A stretch of 64,000 nt of DNA from Dendrocalamus latiflorus (GCA_017311315.1 CM029664.1:43592640-43656639); one strand, 5' to 3'. Positions 24,848-37,148 are shown, counted from the stretch's first letter. Program-made: numbers and translations. Notes: generated from the letters alone by a model not told the origin.

Positions 24848-25329
24848 CCTACGTTCCCTTTGTGAAACCACAAAAGACTGTACCAACCTGTACTCCAAGT
24901 CTTCCTCTTGAGCTTTGTTGCCCTGCATGTAGGCCGATTGCACCCATCTTTTCTCCCGTGCCATCTACTTGCGTGCCTGCTGCATGCACTCCTCCTGCCC
25001 CAACTTCATGTCTGTGGGCCACACTGCCTTGGCTTCCTATGCTTGCACCTTTTCCATTTGGAGACCCACCGCCTAAGCTGTTGCCTTTCATACCAGCTGC
25101 ATTCGACCGGGACAAGCTTTTTGCACATGTGCTGCCGCCTGCAGCTTGCGTGTCTCCGCTACTCCCATGCGTATGTGCGCCTCCTGCGCCAGCCGCTTCT
25201 CTATTCATGTTTTCTGCACCCCGATCTCTCCTTCCTAGTTTACAAGTTTTCAAAGAAATCTTATACAACCAATTTGAAGAACTTTTCACCTTCATTAGCA
25301 AATCTTTGTTCTTGTCGTACACTCACAAG

Positions 25330-26575
25330 AACTTATCCTGCAGCACCACCCTGCACCCTCTTTGTCATCTGCCCGAGACTAAATATGTTGTTGCACAGAC
25401 TTGGTGTATAGTAAATCCCTGTCAACAACTTTGTATTTCTGTTCTTGCATTTCAACATCATCGTCCCTTTGCCTTTTATCTCCACCGTGGAGTCGTCGCC
25501 AAACTTGACCTTGCCCCAAACCTTCTCGTCGAGCTTATGAAACATGAAGCGACCTCCCGTCATGTGGTTGCTTGCTCCATTGTCTAAGTACCACTGATCC
25601 GTGTGATCGTGGCTACCTTCATGCATAGTTTTGGAACTACTTTCTCCTTATTCAATATCACCATGACTGATGTCTTTTCAACATATCAGGAGAGAAGTAC
25701 TAGCGATTCGTCATCTTCTTTTTTGTCTTGGGCGAGGTTCACCTCCCCATCCTTCTTCTTGCTTCTGCAGTCCGAAGCATAGTGCCTATACTCGTTATAG
25801 TTGAAACACTTTATACGGCTGCGACATCCTAACGCGTAGTGCCTGCATTCGCCACATTCAAAGCACTTGATATGTGACTTATCATAGGATTTGTCACCAC
25901 TGTCTTGCACAGCCTTGTCTCCACGGCCACCCCTGCCGCCTCGGCCACTCTGGCCACCTTTCATGGTTGTTTGATGAGTCATGATCGTCTCTCGGATCTC
26001 CATTTACTAGCAATGCCTACTCGTTATGAGTCTGAGATCCCTGTTCGTTACACGACTGAAATCCCTTCGGTAACTCCTCATGCGTCTTGAGAGAGCCGGT
26101 GATCTTCTCTATCATCTTCTTGTTTAGATCGGAGAGTATATAAGTGTAGTGACAACAGGTATGTACCTCTCTGAAAGCACACGTGGCGAACTTGTCCACC
26201 GACTGGGTCTCTCCCATCTTCAGATTCTCCAACTCGCTCTACAAATTTTGGAGCTGCACCTCCTTGACATAATCAACTCCCTCGTGCATCATCTGAAGCA
26301 TCTCCCACACTTCCCATGCCATCTCTTTATTGATGAGCTGATGCATCATCGCATCTGGCACCGCCTGGTAGATGATGGCCAAAGCTGCCTGATCCACCTT
26401 TTCATCCACCTCCTTGTCCTTCCCCTTCGGATTGACTGCACCCGAGACTCCTTGGGTGCATATGCTCGCCTTCATCTTTATTGCCCACACCGGGTAATTG
26501 TCGGTCCTTAGGAGAGGGTATTGGAGGGATATTAGCCCACCCTAAGCTTTCGCCTTGTCGCTCATGATCTTCAAT
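25330..26575 (-). pseudogene. Copia-like Gag and protease fragments
   Basis: The minus strand starts just after the primer site. Gag pieces in changing frames (26590-26402, 26490-26239, 26232-26017) include AALAIIYQAVPDAMMHQLIN, as in UBN2-type Copia Gag. Next come paired CCHC-like knuckles at 26003-25686 (CFECGECRHYALGC intact; CFNYNEYRHYASDC has lost the second Cys). The protease region is at 25626-25333 (WYLDNGASNHMTG; the usual DTGA/DSGA is DNGA, so the catalytic context is altered). Several frameshifts and stops are present. Confidence 0.8.
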
Positions 26576-26591
26576 ACGCTTTGATACCACT

Positions 26592-27571
26592 TGTTGCAGT
26601 CTACAACCACCTGTTGCAGCTTACGACTACCCCAACAGTCGTTATGACCACGTACTGAGTCTGCTCCGACTGCTCTGACCACGCCCCCACACTCCGACTG
26701 CGTACTTGTAACTTCTACTGATGAGAGTTACGACCACGGGCCTGTTCTTTTTGGCTACGGCTTGTGGCTTTTGGCTGCGGCTTGTGATTTTTGGGCTGTT
26801 TGTACAAGAGATTACATATTAACAAAAACTCACGTGCGGTTTTTGCCGATATAAATGAAGTTAGTAAAGTATATACTACAATTAACTAGTAGACCCTATA
26901 TTGAAAAAATACTCCGTTTAAAAGCTAATTACTGTAGAAAAGCCGAAAATCAGCTTTTAGAAGCTAAAAAGAACAGGGCCCACGTCTTCCGCCGTGCTGC
27001 GCTCCTTGTAACAGCTCCTTCAACCACGTAGTATAGCTCGATCACGGTAGTCGTAACTCGATTACAACCATGCTATGACTTATGACCACGTTGAATGTTC
27101 TATCGACTGCCGTGGTCATAACCCTTACGACCACGTTGTCTGCTCTGTGACCGTGGTTGTAGCTCATTTACGACCACGTCTTCCGCTCCTACGGAGACCT
27201 CCGTTCGTCGTGGCTGTAAGTCGTTTACGACCATGTATGCGATCACGATGAACTCGATACTCGATAATTTCCTAGAGCCAAACCGCTCTTTCTTCTCTTC
27301 TTTATTTCTTTCTCTCGTTCGATCACACCGATCGCTACGATCACTCCGACTCTCTTTGTCCCCTCTCTATTTCTCTTCTTGTTTTGTTGCTCACTTTTCG
27401 TTACATGACTACATGCCTTTTAAAGCTTGCATGCATGCCCTCCTCACCCGACTACGACTACGACACAAACTCCAACAACGACTACGACACGAGTTCCAGC
27501 TACCAGAGTCATACTCGTACACAACCATGACAAAACCGACTATGACTAAAACAAGATTACTAATTCAAACA
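26592..27571 (-). repeat. 5' LTR of the nested Copia-like element
   Basis: 980 bases including a MITE (26738-26981), so about 736 bases originally. On the minus strand it begins tgtttgaattag and ends tgcaaca. It contains several copies of the gtggtYRtaa / ttaYgaccac hairpin motif, as in the 3' LTR. Confidence 0.8.
26738..26981. mobile_element. MITE inside the 5' LTR of the Copia-like element
   Basis: About 244 bases with inverted ends gggcctgttctttttggct and agctaaaaagaacagggcc. The other LTR (near 22210) shows the empty site (gatcacatcttccg), which confirms insertion after the LTRs were formed. The apparent target duplication is very short (cac), so the superfamily is uncertain. Confidence 0.88.
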
Positions 27572-27688
27572 GATTGGACATAGACTTCTCTATTTTAGGA
27601 TTGGATTAGATTGGATCAAAGTAATTAATTTTCAGGTTTGGACTAGGCTTGTGCTGGGCTTTGACTCATTAGCATCCCTAGCTAGAGC

Positions 27689-28227
27689 CATTGGGCTTTA
27701 GGTGTAGGGCTATTTGGAAAAGGTATATAATCGATAAATAGCTCACGCCATAATTATCACACATGATCCATACAATCTAATGGATGAAATGGACATGCAA
27801 ATGCAACTTATAATGTCCTTATCCTATTTTTCAGGTTTTCGGTTATGACCAATACCTCCTCAGATATACTCATTAGTACAAGTTTTTATTTAACTAACAA
27901 CATTGCATTAGGATCAAAAATATCTTAAAGCAAATGTTTATTTTTGCATGGAAGCAAGTGTGTGTTGCAACCAAATATATCACGAAATGCTTACATATGT
28001 AATACAAAAGCTACGCTTTAGTGGGAAATATGACTGTCCACCAACATCGCCATATATACTGGAGTCCTCTTTAAAGTCTTTTTGATTGATGGTTAAAGTC
28101 ATTTTGATTGATGGTACATAGTCCCTCTTTATATTAGTTACTCTTATTTTTTTTCATATTTCATGATCCAGATCAAGTTTTATTATTTTTAACTTTTCAA
28201 CTGATTTTTAACATCAACGTCTATTAA
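27689..28227. other. Intergenic DNA, no gene seen
   Basis: AT-rich spacer between the hAT nest and the next non-autonomous element. No coding frame or repeat that I recognise. Confidence 0.5.
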
Positions 28228-29646
28228 GGGCCTGTTTGGCAGAGCTCCAGATTCTCATTTTTCAGCTTCTGCTCCAGATTCTATAAGAATCCACTTCTCT
28301 GAGAATCTGAAGCTACATCTGAAAAGCGTTTGGCTAGTGGGTTGGCTCCAGATTCATAAAAGAAGAGATTTGAGGGAAATAGACCATGTTACCCCTAGCA
28401 AATAATTGGGAGATTTTGCTATTTCTTTCCAAAGGTAAAGTAGGAAAATCATTTACACAGAATCATACAGCAATACGTAGAGGTTTGAGTGATGGCATAC
28501 TCCATACAAAAGAAAGTTGCACAAGCTTTACAATAATGTTTACGGATGAGCATATGCAAATAAACCAGTCGATTTCTCATATACTTAAGTATCTCTTTTT
28601 CTTAATAATGATAAGCATTAAATCCAGAAGTCAAGGCAATGAACATATTATTGTTGTATACTTTCATGATTTGAGTGCGACACAAAGGGATTTTGGAATT
28701 TTGCTGTGATGATCAGAAAATGACTGAAATGAAAAACTGTAGGAATTTCATGAACCACTTTCGGACATTCAGAGCTTCGGAACTCAGAACACAGGCCACA
28801 TGATGCTCATTATTATTATCAATCAGACTTATTACATGTGGCAAGGAAAGCCCTTGCTCTAACAAGAATCAACTCAAGAATGTACAGTCAGGGTTGAGAT
28901 CTTAGGACAAGTATACAATGCAGTGGTTTTGACTTTACAGAAATACATCTCCAGCACAAATATCTCTGAAATTATGATCAGTTTAGCCAATTCCTCCCGG
29001 ACGGTCATTCTTGTTCCGCGTCAGCCTTTTGTGATCGTTCTGGAAGTCGCCGAGGTAGCCGCGTCGAGTCGCCGACGTCGCCGCACAATCCGCCGAGGAA
29101 TCGCCGTCGAGTCGCCTCCCTATTGCTAGTTCCCCTCCTCAACTGACGCAAATGTGTCATGTCTGAAGATAACAAGTCAAACGAAATTCATAGCTGGGGA
29201 AGATTAAGCCAAATACAAATACAACAAATTTAAACCACAATATGTAACATGTAATATTTAGATCTCTATAGCAGTTGCGCAGGAGATAACGATAAAATCA
29301 GTAAGCAATGCAAAACATCTATATGATCTTAACATGTATTATGCCATTTCTACTCATACATAAAGCATAGCAATTCTACTGTATTATGTACAAGAGTACA
29401 CCTGCTAAAATCACTAACATAAGCTCAGACTTGCTATTGCTATTGATCCCAACATGCATAAATAATTTAGCTTACAACTGGTGCATGTAACTACCAAAAA
29501 CACACTGGTGCATGTAACTAGAACCCTACTCAAAGAATAATGAACTACCTGCAGGTTTTTTTTCCCGACATTCATATGCAGATTTGCCAAATATATGGAA
29601 TGGAACTGAGAAGAACTCGTTATATATAAGCCCACAGTATATACAA

Positions 29647-29785
29647 CATTCAGAGCAAATGTTCAGAGCAAATCATACACATTCACATTCAGAGCAAATG
29701 TTCAGAGCAAATCATACACATACACATTCAGAGCAAATGTTCAGAGCAAATAGTGTCTACACATTTAGAGCAAATAGTTCAGAGC
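29647..29785. repeat. Tandem ttcagagcaaat repeats
   Basis: The 12-base motif ttcagagcaaat (or a close variant) occurs about eight times, mostly as pairs separated by catacacatt-type spacers. This makes a higher-order unit of about 40-45 bases. Confidence 0.85.
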
Positions 29786-29789
29786 AAAG

Positions 29790-30250
29790 AGCGGAAGGAG
29801 GCGGCGTCGGAGGAGATCTGGAGGGCGGAAGGAGGGCGTCGGAGGAGATTTGGACCAAAGGGGCGGAAGGAGGGCGGCGGCGGGGCGAGAAGAGGGAGGC
29901 GGCGGGGCGTGAGAGGGGAAGGGAGGAGGCGGGAGGGAGGCGGCGGGGCGAGAGGAGGGAGGCGGCGGGGCGCGGGAGGGGAAGGGAGGAGGCGGGAGGG
30001 AGGCGGCGGGGCGCGAGAGGGGAAGGGAGGAGGCGGGAGGGAGGCAGCGGGGCGAGAGGAGGGAGGCGGCGGGGCACGGGAGGGGAAGGGAGGAGGCGGG
30101 AGGGAGGCAGCGGGGTGAGAGGAGGGAGGCGGCGGGGCGCGGGAGGGGAAGGGAGGAGGCGGCGGGGCGAGAGGAGGGAGGCGGGGCGTGAGAGGGGAAG
30201 GAGCCGGGCGCGAGAGGGGAAGGAGGGAGGCGGCGGGGCGAGGGGATAGT
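29790..30250 (+). repeat. G-rich minisatellite
   Basis: Almost purely G, A and C on the plus strand, built from repeats such as gggaggcggcggggcg and ggggaagggaggaggcgg in units of about 40-60 bases. Many runs of three or more G's lie close together, so G-quadruplex potential is high. The long Gly/Arg-rich frames across it are by-products of composition. Confidence 0.9.
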
Positions 30251-30886
30251 GGCGGGGGGGGGCGAAACGGGAGACAGGAGGGTTTCGGTTTTTATATAGG
30301 TGGTATTTGCGGGTAAATTATATGAACTTCAATGGGTAGGTTGGATAGCTCCCCACGAGAATCCACCTCAACCCAGCTTCTCCTGGTTAGTTCATTTTGG
30401 ATGCTGCTCCACATAAGAAGCAGAATCAGTTAATTTTGAGAAGCAGGTTGTTTGACACAGCTCCACAAGATTCAACAGAGAAGCTGGGAGCAGGAGCTGT
30501 ATCAAACAGGCCTAGTGTTGTTATTTACGAGAGCTACCCACTAGAGCCAAATCTATCGGCCGTACAAAAAAAGCCCCGAGGACACTGGAAAACGAAGCAG
30601 AGAGAGACAGCATCCGGGTCCCACCGTACAGTGGAACAGAGGAAAACTACCGGGATCCTGCCCCTCCTCGTCCCCTCCACTTCCGATTCCCCCGACCCCT
30701 GATCTCCGCATCCCGACCCCGATCCGCGACACCTCTCACCGCCGCGAGCACGACAGCGCCGGCGCTGCAGTCGAGATCCAGCAAGCTCCCGCCCGCAGCG
30801 ACCATCCCGCATGGCCGTCGGACGCGTTTAGGCAGGCAGATCCAGATCCGGTGAGAGCGAGCGAGATCCCACCGCGCTGCGCGCCG

Positions 30887-33800
30887 ATGGCGGGCGCGGT
30901 GTCGGCGCTGTTCCTGCTGGACATCAAGGGCCGCGTCCTCGTCTGGCGCGACTACCGCGGCGACGTCTCCGCCCTGCAGGCCGAGGGCTTCTTCACCAAG
31001 CTCCTCGACAAGGAGGTAACCGATCCAATCCTCGCGCCTGCCTGTCCCCTTCTCTGCTCCTAAGATCTGCGCAGTCCGCGGCCGGCCTTGGCGCTAAGTT
31101 TTTGCTGTGAACGAATAGGGTGATGCGGAGGCGCACTCGCCGGTTCTCTACGACGACGCCGGCGTCACCTACATGTTCATCCAGCACAACAACGTCTTCC
31201 TCCTCACAGCCTCCCGCCAGAACTGCAACGCCGCCAGCATCCTCCTCTTCCTCCACTGCGTCGTTGATGTATGTACGCCTCCTTATTCGTCGAAGAGATA
31301 CTGATGACATTTTAGCGTCCGGTCTGTTCATGGGATTTGTGCGTGAGTGCAGGTGTTCAAGCACTATTTCGAAGAGTTGGAGGAGGAGTCGCTTAGGGAT
31401 AATTTTGTTGTCGTGGTAAGCAAATGTTTGCGAGTGGTTTAGCTTTGGTGGAATTGTTAGGATTTGATACGTGCGCCCACTTGTTGTGCATGTAGTATGA
31501 GTTGCTTGACGAGATGATGGATTTTGGGTACCCACAATACACTGAGGCGAAAATCTTGAGCGAGTTCATTAAGACAGATGCGTACAGGATGGAAATCTCA
31601 CAGAGGCCACCCATGGCTGTGACTAACGCCGTCTCATGGCGGAGTGAGGGGATTCGGTATAAGAAGAATGAAGTAAGTTGATTTATTCATTGCTTGCTCG
31701 TTCTCTTAATGCGGTCAGTTTTGTGATGGTATTTGACAAGCTATGAAACCTATGTTTTCCCAGGTTTTCTTGGATGTAGTGGAGAGTGTTAACATGCTCG
31801 TTAACAGCAATGGGCAAATTGTGAGATCAGATGTTGTTGGCGCTCTGAAGATGCGAACATATTTGAGGTGAGTTTGCAATGTCATTTGTGGAACTCTCAG
31901 TATGATGATATGAAACGCTTCTAGTGTGGAAATCAATACAGATCGCATTGCTTAAGAGTAAAGACATCTAATCATGGGATCTAACAGATAAATGAAGTAC
32001 CCAACCTATTTTTATGCCCTTTTATAACACTGTTAATCAGACATGTGAACAATTTGAGTGGTGACCTAAGTCTATGTAGACTATAGCAGATTTGTTGCTT
32101 GTCTTTGGCGTGTTATGGACAAATGTGGTTCCGAGAGTGTATGTTGTATGGTACACATGGGCTTTTGTTGTTCACTTAGGGATCCGTAGGTTACTCTTAG
32201 CCATGTAGTAGACTTCAGTGAATCAAACATGTGGAAAACCTATACCTGGAAGATGTTACACGTCCAACATTACTAGATTGTATTCCAGTTAATGTTAGTT
32301 GGTTGGTAATATGTTCAATCTTTTTTATTCATAGCTCTCATGTAGTTAACATGTATTTCTATTTCACATCTGTCATGGGTTTCTTGTCTGTTGGATTTTA
32401 ATGGAATCTGTTACAATTTCAATTCTGCAACTTCATCCTGCAAGTGCAAGACATAGTGTTTCAATTTCTCTCTCTCTTGAAAGCTTGCAGAAAGTCCTAT
32501 GCTAGAAGTCTCTTCATGTTTATTTTGGTTGCTATTCAACTTGAGCAATTTGCTGTGTCATAAGTCTTGTACGAAATCATTAAAAATGCACTTAATGTCT
32601 TTGGGGCTAGAACATTTTCATGCCATCTATCTTAAAGATTCAACTTTTTTGTGTAATGTTTTGTTTGCAAGACTATCGTTTGAGCAATGCTGTACTTAAC
32701 ATGTTGATAATTGCCAAGTTTACCTAAGCTGCACTGCAAATATTTCCTTTTCAGTGTTATCTTGGAGATTTATGGGGATCTGATTAGGAGTTGTAAATTT
32801 GATCCCTATTGTTGGCTCTTACTTTTATTCAGAACTTGAAGTGCCATACTTAATCGTAAAGCTAGTAAGTGTGGTAGAAATTCACTCAGTAATCGGCTAA
32901 TCGCTATCAAATGAGAGAAATGCAATAGGTGTCAAATGTAGCTAATAGATGATGACTGTACTACATGGGTAATTGTAGGGTTGATAATGTCTTTATGCTT
33001 CTTTTATACCCTGTATTAAGAATACTCATATAATCATAAAGTGAGATAAATTGAAAGATGGGCACGGACAATTTTTTATGTTCCTAACATTGATATTGCA
33101 TCATATTCATACCCGGACAGCCAATTTGACATGTTAGATGGTGATCATGTTTTCCAGTATAGAATGTTAATCATAGCTGGAAATTCATGACCAATTTTGA
33201 ATTAAGATATGAGATGAGAGGTTTGCAGATTCAGGAAATGCTCCAAGCTGATCATTTCATGCTTTGATGTGCACCATCTAAATATGTTTGCCGTATATGT
33301 TTACCTTCTATTCAGATTTCAGATATACATCTGTAACCCCACTAATACTGAGATGTTTTGAAACAGTGGAATGCCTGAGTGCAAACTCGGGCTGAATGAT
33401 AGGGTTCTTTTGGAAGCTCAAGGCCGTGCAGCTAAAGGAAAAGCGATAGATCTTGATGATATCAAATTTCATCAGTAAGCAATCAGTATTGCGTTTTTGT
33501 TATCAAGTCAGGTACTGTACATCGCAACTTTACCATCACCATTCTCTGTTTTGCTACTAGGTGTGTACGGTTGGCTAGATTTGAGAATGACAGGACCATA
33601 TCCTTCATACCTCCTGATGGATCTTTCGATCTAATGACATACAGGCTTAGCACTCAGGTTTTTCTTCCCACTCTAGCTTTACAGCTATGGGATGCGCTCC
33701 AGATATCTGAAATGTCTTGTTGTGCTTCTTTCACATGTCTGAATTCATTTGATGCCCTTTAGGTGAAACCTCTTATTTGGGTGGAAGCACAAGTCGAGAA

Positions 33801-34485
33801 ACATTCAAGAAGCCGGATAGAACTAATGGTGAAGGCAAGAAGTCAGTTCAAGGAAAGGAGGTGCTGTATTTCCCTCATTCACTGATGACCTTTTGGAAAG
33901 TCACGGACTCACGGGTTTCTTTTTCATTTGCAGCACAGCAACAAATGTTGAAATTGAAGTACCTGTTCCTTCGGATGCCACAAACCCAAATATAAGAACT
34001 TCAATGGGTTCTGCCGCATATGCACCTGAGAGAGATGCCATGGTTTGGAAAGTAAAATCATTTCCTGGTGGCAAGGTAAGTGCCGAACTGATTCCAAATG
34101 AATCCTTTGGCTTCAATTTGTTGCTACTTAGAGTTGTGCTAATATGCTGGAGCTACACTCTTAGGAATACATGTGCAGAGCGGAATTTAGTCTTCCAAGT
34201 ATAACTGCGGAAGAAGCAGTCCCTGAAAAGAAGGCGCCGATACGAGTGAAATTTGAGATACCATATTTCACTGTATCGGGTATTCAGGTAATCGGATTTC
34301 TCTATGTTGCAAATTTGTAAGCTATGGTTCTATTGTACTTTCTCTGGTATCTTAGGTTAAAAGTATGCCTTTTTGTATCTTTGCAGGTTCGCTATCTGAA
34401 GATCATTGAAAAGAGTGGATATCAGGCGCTTCCTTGGGTTAGATACATCACAATGGCGGGTGAATACGAACTGAGACTTATATGA
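30887..34485 (+). CDS. AP1M: AP-1 clathrin adaptor complex mu subunit (11 exons, intact)
   Basis: Medium chain of the trans-Golgi/endosomal AP-1 adaptor; binds YxxPhi sorting signals on cargo and joins clathrin coat assembly. Exons: 30887-31015, 31119-31268, 31353-31415, 31496-31672, 31764-31867, 33367-33474, 33561-33657, 33763-33860, 33934-34075, 34165-34287, 34387-34485. They join in frame to 429 codons, the normal length. The N-terminal longin-like half starts MAGAVSALFLLDIKGRVL. Conserved blocks include SWRSEGIRYKKNEVFLDVVE, CKLGLNDRVLLEAQ, FIPPDGSFDLMTYRL and the mu homology domain end WVRYITMAGEYELRLI. Intron 5 (31868-33366) is the only long one and holds nothing recognisable. No lesions. 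The start codon is chosen from the conserved N terminus. Confidence 0.96.
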
Positions 34486-36142
34486 GTTCTGTCTGGTCTG
34501 GCTGCTACAAGACATTGATGAAGGCATGAAGCTGCGAGACTGAAGATACATATTTGCTGCTCGGTATGCAGCATATATTTTGTACCGGGACATTGGCATG
34601 GAAGTCTTCTCCCAAATAGCTCTACCATGCAAGTTTTTCCCCCTGTGGCTCGTTGTTCATCTTGTTAGCCTTAACTTACCATGGTTACTGTAAGTTACCC
34701 ATTAAGTATAGTTTTGGAAAAAAAAAACTTTCACCTTTTCGGTTCACTTGTATCATTATTGATTTATTTTTATGGGTGGCAAACTTGGATTTGTTTCCTT
34801 TGTACTACATGAAAATCTTGAGCTGATTTAAGATAAATGAAACACTTCTGTAATACAGGAGCAGAGCTTTCGAACTTCAGGTTGAAACTATGTTGAGCTT
34901 GTACTGTGCACATTATGGACCATAGTAGCTAGGGAAAAGTAAAGAAAGAAAACAAGCTAATAGAGCTTTCAACACATGGTTTCAGTTGCATACCTGCAAA
35001 ACGAGATTTAGATTTTAGCAGAGAGCAGCTCTTCAGATATTATAGAGCTGCTGTTTCAGTTCCCCTGCATCTCTTTACTACATCCTCTTGTTAATTTGCC
35101 CCCTATTTTGTTGCTTGACATGGATTTCATAAGATCCCTGTTCGATCTCGTCTTCGGCCCTTTCACGGAGTTGTTCCCCAGGACCTTCCAGTACGCCCTG
35201 ACCTGCGACACCGTTAACTCTTCTATTGCTGCTCCAAATCCCCAATGCTGTGGACTTGGATGGGAACTTGCTACGTACATACAGATAAGCATTAGCATGG
35301 GACACACAAACAAGCATACAGATAAGGTCATAAGGATGCATGCACTCAGCGGTATCTCCTGCCGCACCGCATGGCATGCCGACGAAACAGTCACCATGGT
35401 CGCACCGTTCGTCCAGCACCAGAGGCCGCCCTTCCGCTGCTCAGAGCCCAACGCCTCCATTCGGCGCCCTTCCAAGAACCGAGGCCTTGGTGGGGGATTT
35501 TCGTCCAACACCCTCTTCACTATAATTGACCCCGGCCCTAAGCATAGCAGGTGATGAGCGAACCCTCGGTGAAGAAGTCGCACCCAAGGCGACACAAAAT
35601 CAACCATCTAGGGAGTCTTTCTAAAATCTCATATTAGGAGTCTTTCTAAAAAAAATTGTCCTCTAAATCTTTCCCCTCCTTCAGCAGCTCCTCTAAACTT
35701 GGATCCCTAAAATTACCATCTAGGTACCATATATTTGATGGTGATCCACCTCAATTTTAGAGTACCAAAATTATTGAGCGTGTTTTTGAGTATCTGTTGG
35801 AGGCTTGTTTTTAACTTTCATACCCAATATTTGAAGATAGAGGGTGAGAAAAAGCATCTCTTGGAGATGCTCTAAGCTAGGTCGACTAGATGGTACTTGC
35901 GTGCAAGCCACACCCAGAATACAAAGAGCCTAACAAGGAAGACCTACCTAATCAAAACGGATTTTGGTTTTTAAGCTCTAACTTTTAGAAGCTGTCTCGA
36001 ACACATCAGCTTTTTAACATGATTTTTTTATATTGTCTGAGGAGATGTAAAGGTTTTTATTTCTTCTCTTTTTTAATTCAATATTTCGGTAAAAAATTAA
36101 TAGTCACTAAAGGACCTATTTTAACTAAATACTAATAGTTAC
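34486..36142. other. Intergenic DNA downstream of AP1M
   Basis: Contains the 3' UTR of AP1M, then a stretch with overlapping open frames on both strands at about 35056-35607 for which I find no family. At 35610-35880 is AT-rich sequence ending gcatctcttggagatgctct, which looks like a degraded MITE. Around 35950-36140 lies a partial MITE-like sequence (ttttagaagctgtctcgaac). No gene is supported. Confidence 0.5.
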
Positions 36143-36151
36143 AGTAAAAAA

Positions 36152-36409
36152 CCATAGTTAAATTGAATATATAGGACCAAGTTGATAGTGCTTTGATAAA
36201 ATAGGATCAAGTTTATTGCCCTTGTAAATATAGGACTGAGTTGAGCACCTTCTTGCAAATATGGTATTTTTCCCATTTTAATTTCATTTTCGGTTTGCAG
36301 CCTACTTTTCCCTATGCAAAATGACTCTTTTGCCCCCCTTACCTCTATCCCTATCCATCCGGGATCCCCCTCCGCCCTCTGCTCTGTTTGGTTGGGCGCT
36401 GCTCTCTCC
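36152..36409 (+). repeat. Left TIR of the MULE
   Basis: Reverse complement of 41481-41733 with few differences. The outermost few bases differ between the ends, so the exact terminus is uncertain by several bases. Confidence 0.9.
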
Positions 36410-37148
36410 ACCTCTAATCCTTCTCCTCACGCTCCCCAGATCCTTGGCGATCCCACTCTGCTCTGCTTCTCGCCGCCGCTTGGAGATCTCGGGTGGTGTT
36501 GGGGAGTGACCGCGGGTGGCGAGGGAGCGGCGGCGCGGCGCTCGCGGGGCAGGCGAGGGAGCGGCGGCGCTCGCGGGCCGACGGCGCTCGTGGGAAGCCA
36601 GCGCTGCCTGCAGCGCTCGCGAGGGCGCGCCAGGGAGCGGCCGGCGGCGGTGTAGATCTGGTGGTGCATCCCTTCTTCCTTTCTCTGGTACTCTCTCCTC
36701 CCTCTACTCTATGCACTGAATTTATTTGGGTTTTGGGTTCAATATCTGGTGTGACAATACTATTATAGAACGTAAGAAGGCCCTCTACTCACCTATTAAT
36801 CTTGTGAACACACTTAATCTTGCCCATAACACCATGTAGTAAATAATGGAAAAGGGCTTTGTGGAGAGTTTAATTGATGCAGATGACTAAGTATTTAGCT
36901 GGAGTGTTCCAAACACGTGCAAGCAATAGATAATGGAGTTATCAATTAACCATGATAAAGATGTTATTTTTTATTTGTTTCCTGCGGTACATGTAAGATT
37001 ATTCTTAACCAGGTTCCTTGGTTAAGTTTATGGCCTACCTTTGTTTAAGATTGTAGTTATTCAGATTGCTCAGTATCTTGAAACTCAGTGGAAAATGTGT
37101 AACCCTAGATTGCTTAATGGGAAAGGATTGACTTTGAGGGAGGTCACC

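Larger units (their letters stand above)
22804..25322 (-). pseudogene. Gly/Ala/Ser-rich reading frame replacing the pol genes of the Copia-like element
   Basis: After the GAG-pre-integrase motif (DLLMKVKSSSNWLYKISL, near 25300-25240) homology to Copia stops. An open frame rich in Gly, Ala, Ser, Thr and His continues to 24856, where the inner hAT interrupts it. It resumes at about 23114 and runs to 22804 (a frame rich in Arg, Lys and Gly). No integrase, RT or RNase H motif is found. I do not recognise this region. It could be host DNA acquired by the element or drifted non-coding sequence. Confidence 0.5.
21960..27571 (-). mobile_element. Copia-like retroelement (gag/protease only) nested in the outer hAT
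   Basis: Read on the minus strand. The 5' LTR is 26592-27571 and ends ...tgcaaca. It is followed by an initiator-Met-type primer site (gtggtatcaaagcg, 26576-26589). Gag and protease coding follow. The 3' LTR (to 22802) is preceded by a purine-rich tract (aagattaaggaggtgat). The LTRs are clearly diverged, and the outer end of the 3' LTR is not well defined. No integrase, reverse transcriptase or RNase H is present. Two later insertions (23123-24847 and 26738-26981) interrupt it. Confidence 0.8.
21794..27680. mobile_element. Outer non-autonomous hAT element, host of a nested retroelement
   Basis: The ends tagggctgctaat (21794) and attagcatcccta (to 27680) are inverted repeats. They are flanked by a perfect 8-base direct duplication gctagagc (21786-21793 and 27681-27688), diagnostic of hAT insertion. 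Only about 270 bases of the original element remain visible at its two edges (21794-~21960 and 27572-27680); everything between is later insertion. It must therefore be the oldest insertion of the nest. Confidence 0.9.
28228..30514. mobile_element. Large non-autonomous DNA transposon (hAT or PIF/Harbinger-like)
   Basis: The ends gggcctgtttggcagagctc (28228) and gagctgtatcaaacaggcct (to about 30512) are imperfect inverted repeats. They are followed inward by similar subterminal sequence (agattct, gagaagc, ctccac motifs). No transposase is seen. Internally it holds short direct repeats (29647-29785) and a purine-rich minisatellite (29790-30250). No target duplication could be recognised, so the exact ends are tentative. 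It ends about 370 bases before the AP-1 mu start codon. Confidence 0.65.

Noticed and set aside
29584..30249. Gly/Arg-rich 221-codon protein
   Set aside because: By-product of the G-rich minisatellite; all frames are open on both strands there and no start or splice context supports a gene.
35056..35607. 183-codon minus-strand and 152-codon plus-strand frames downstream of AP1M
   Set aside because: Neither shows a family motif that I recognise, and both strands are open over the same bases; kept only as a note in the intergenic entry.
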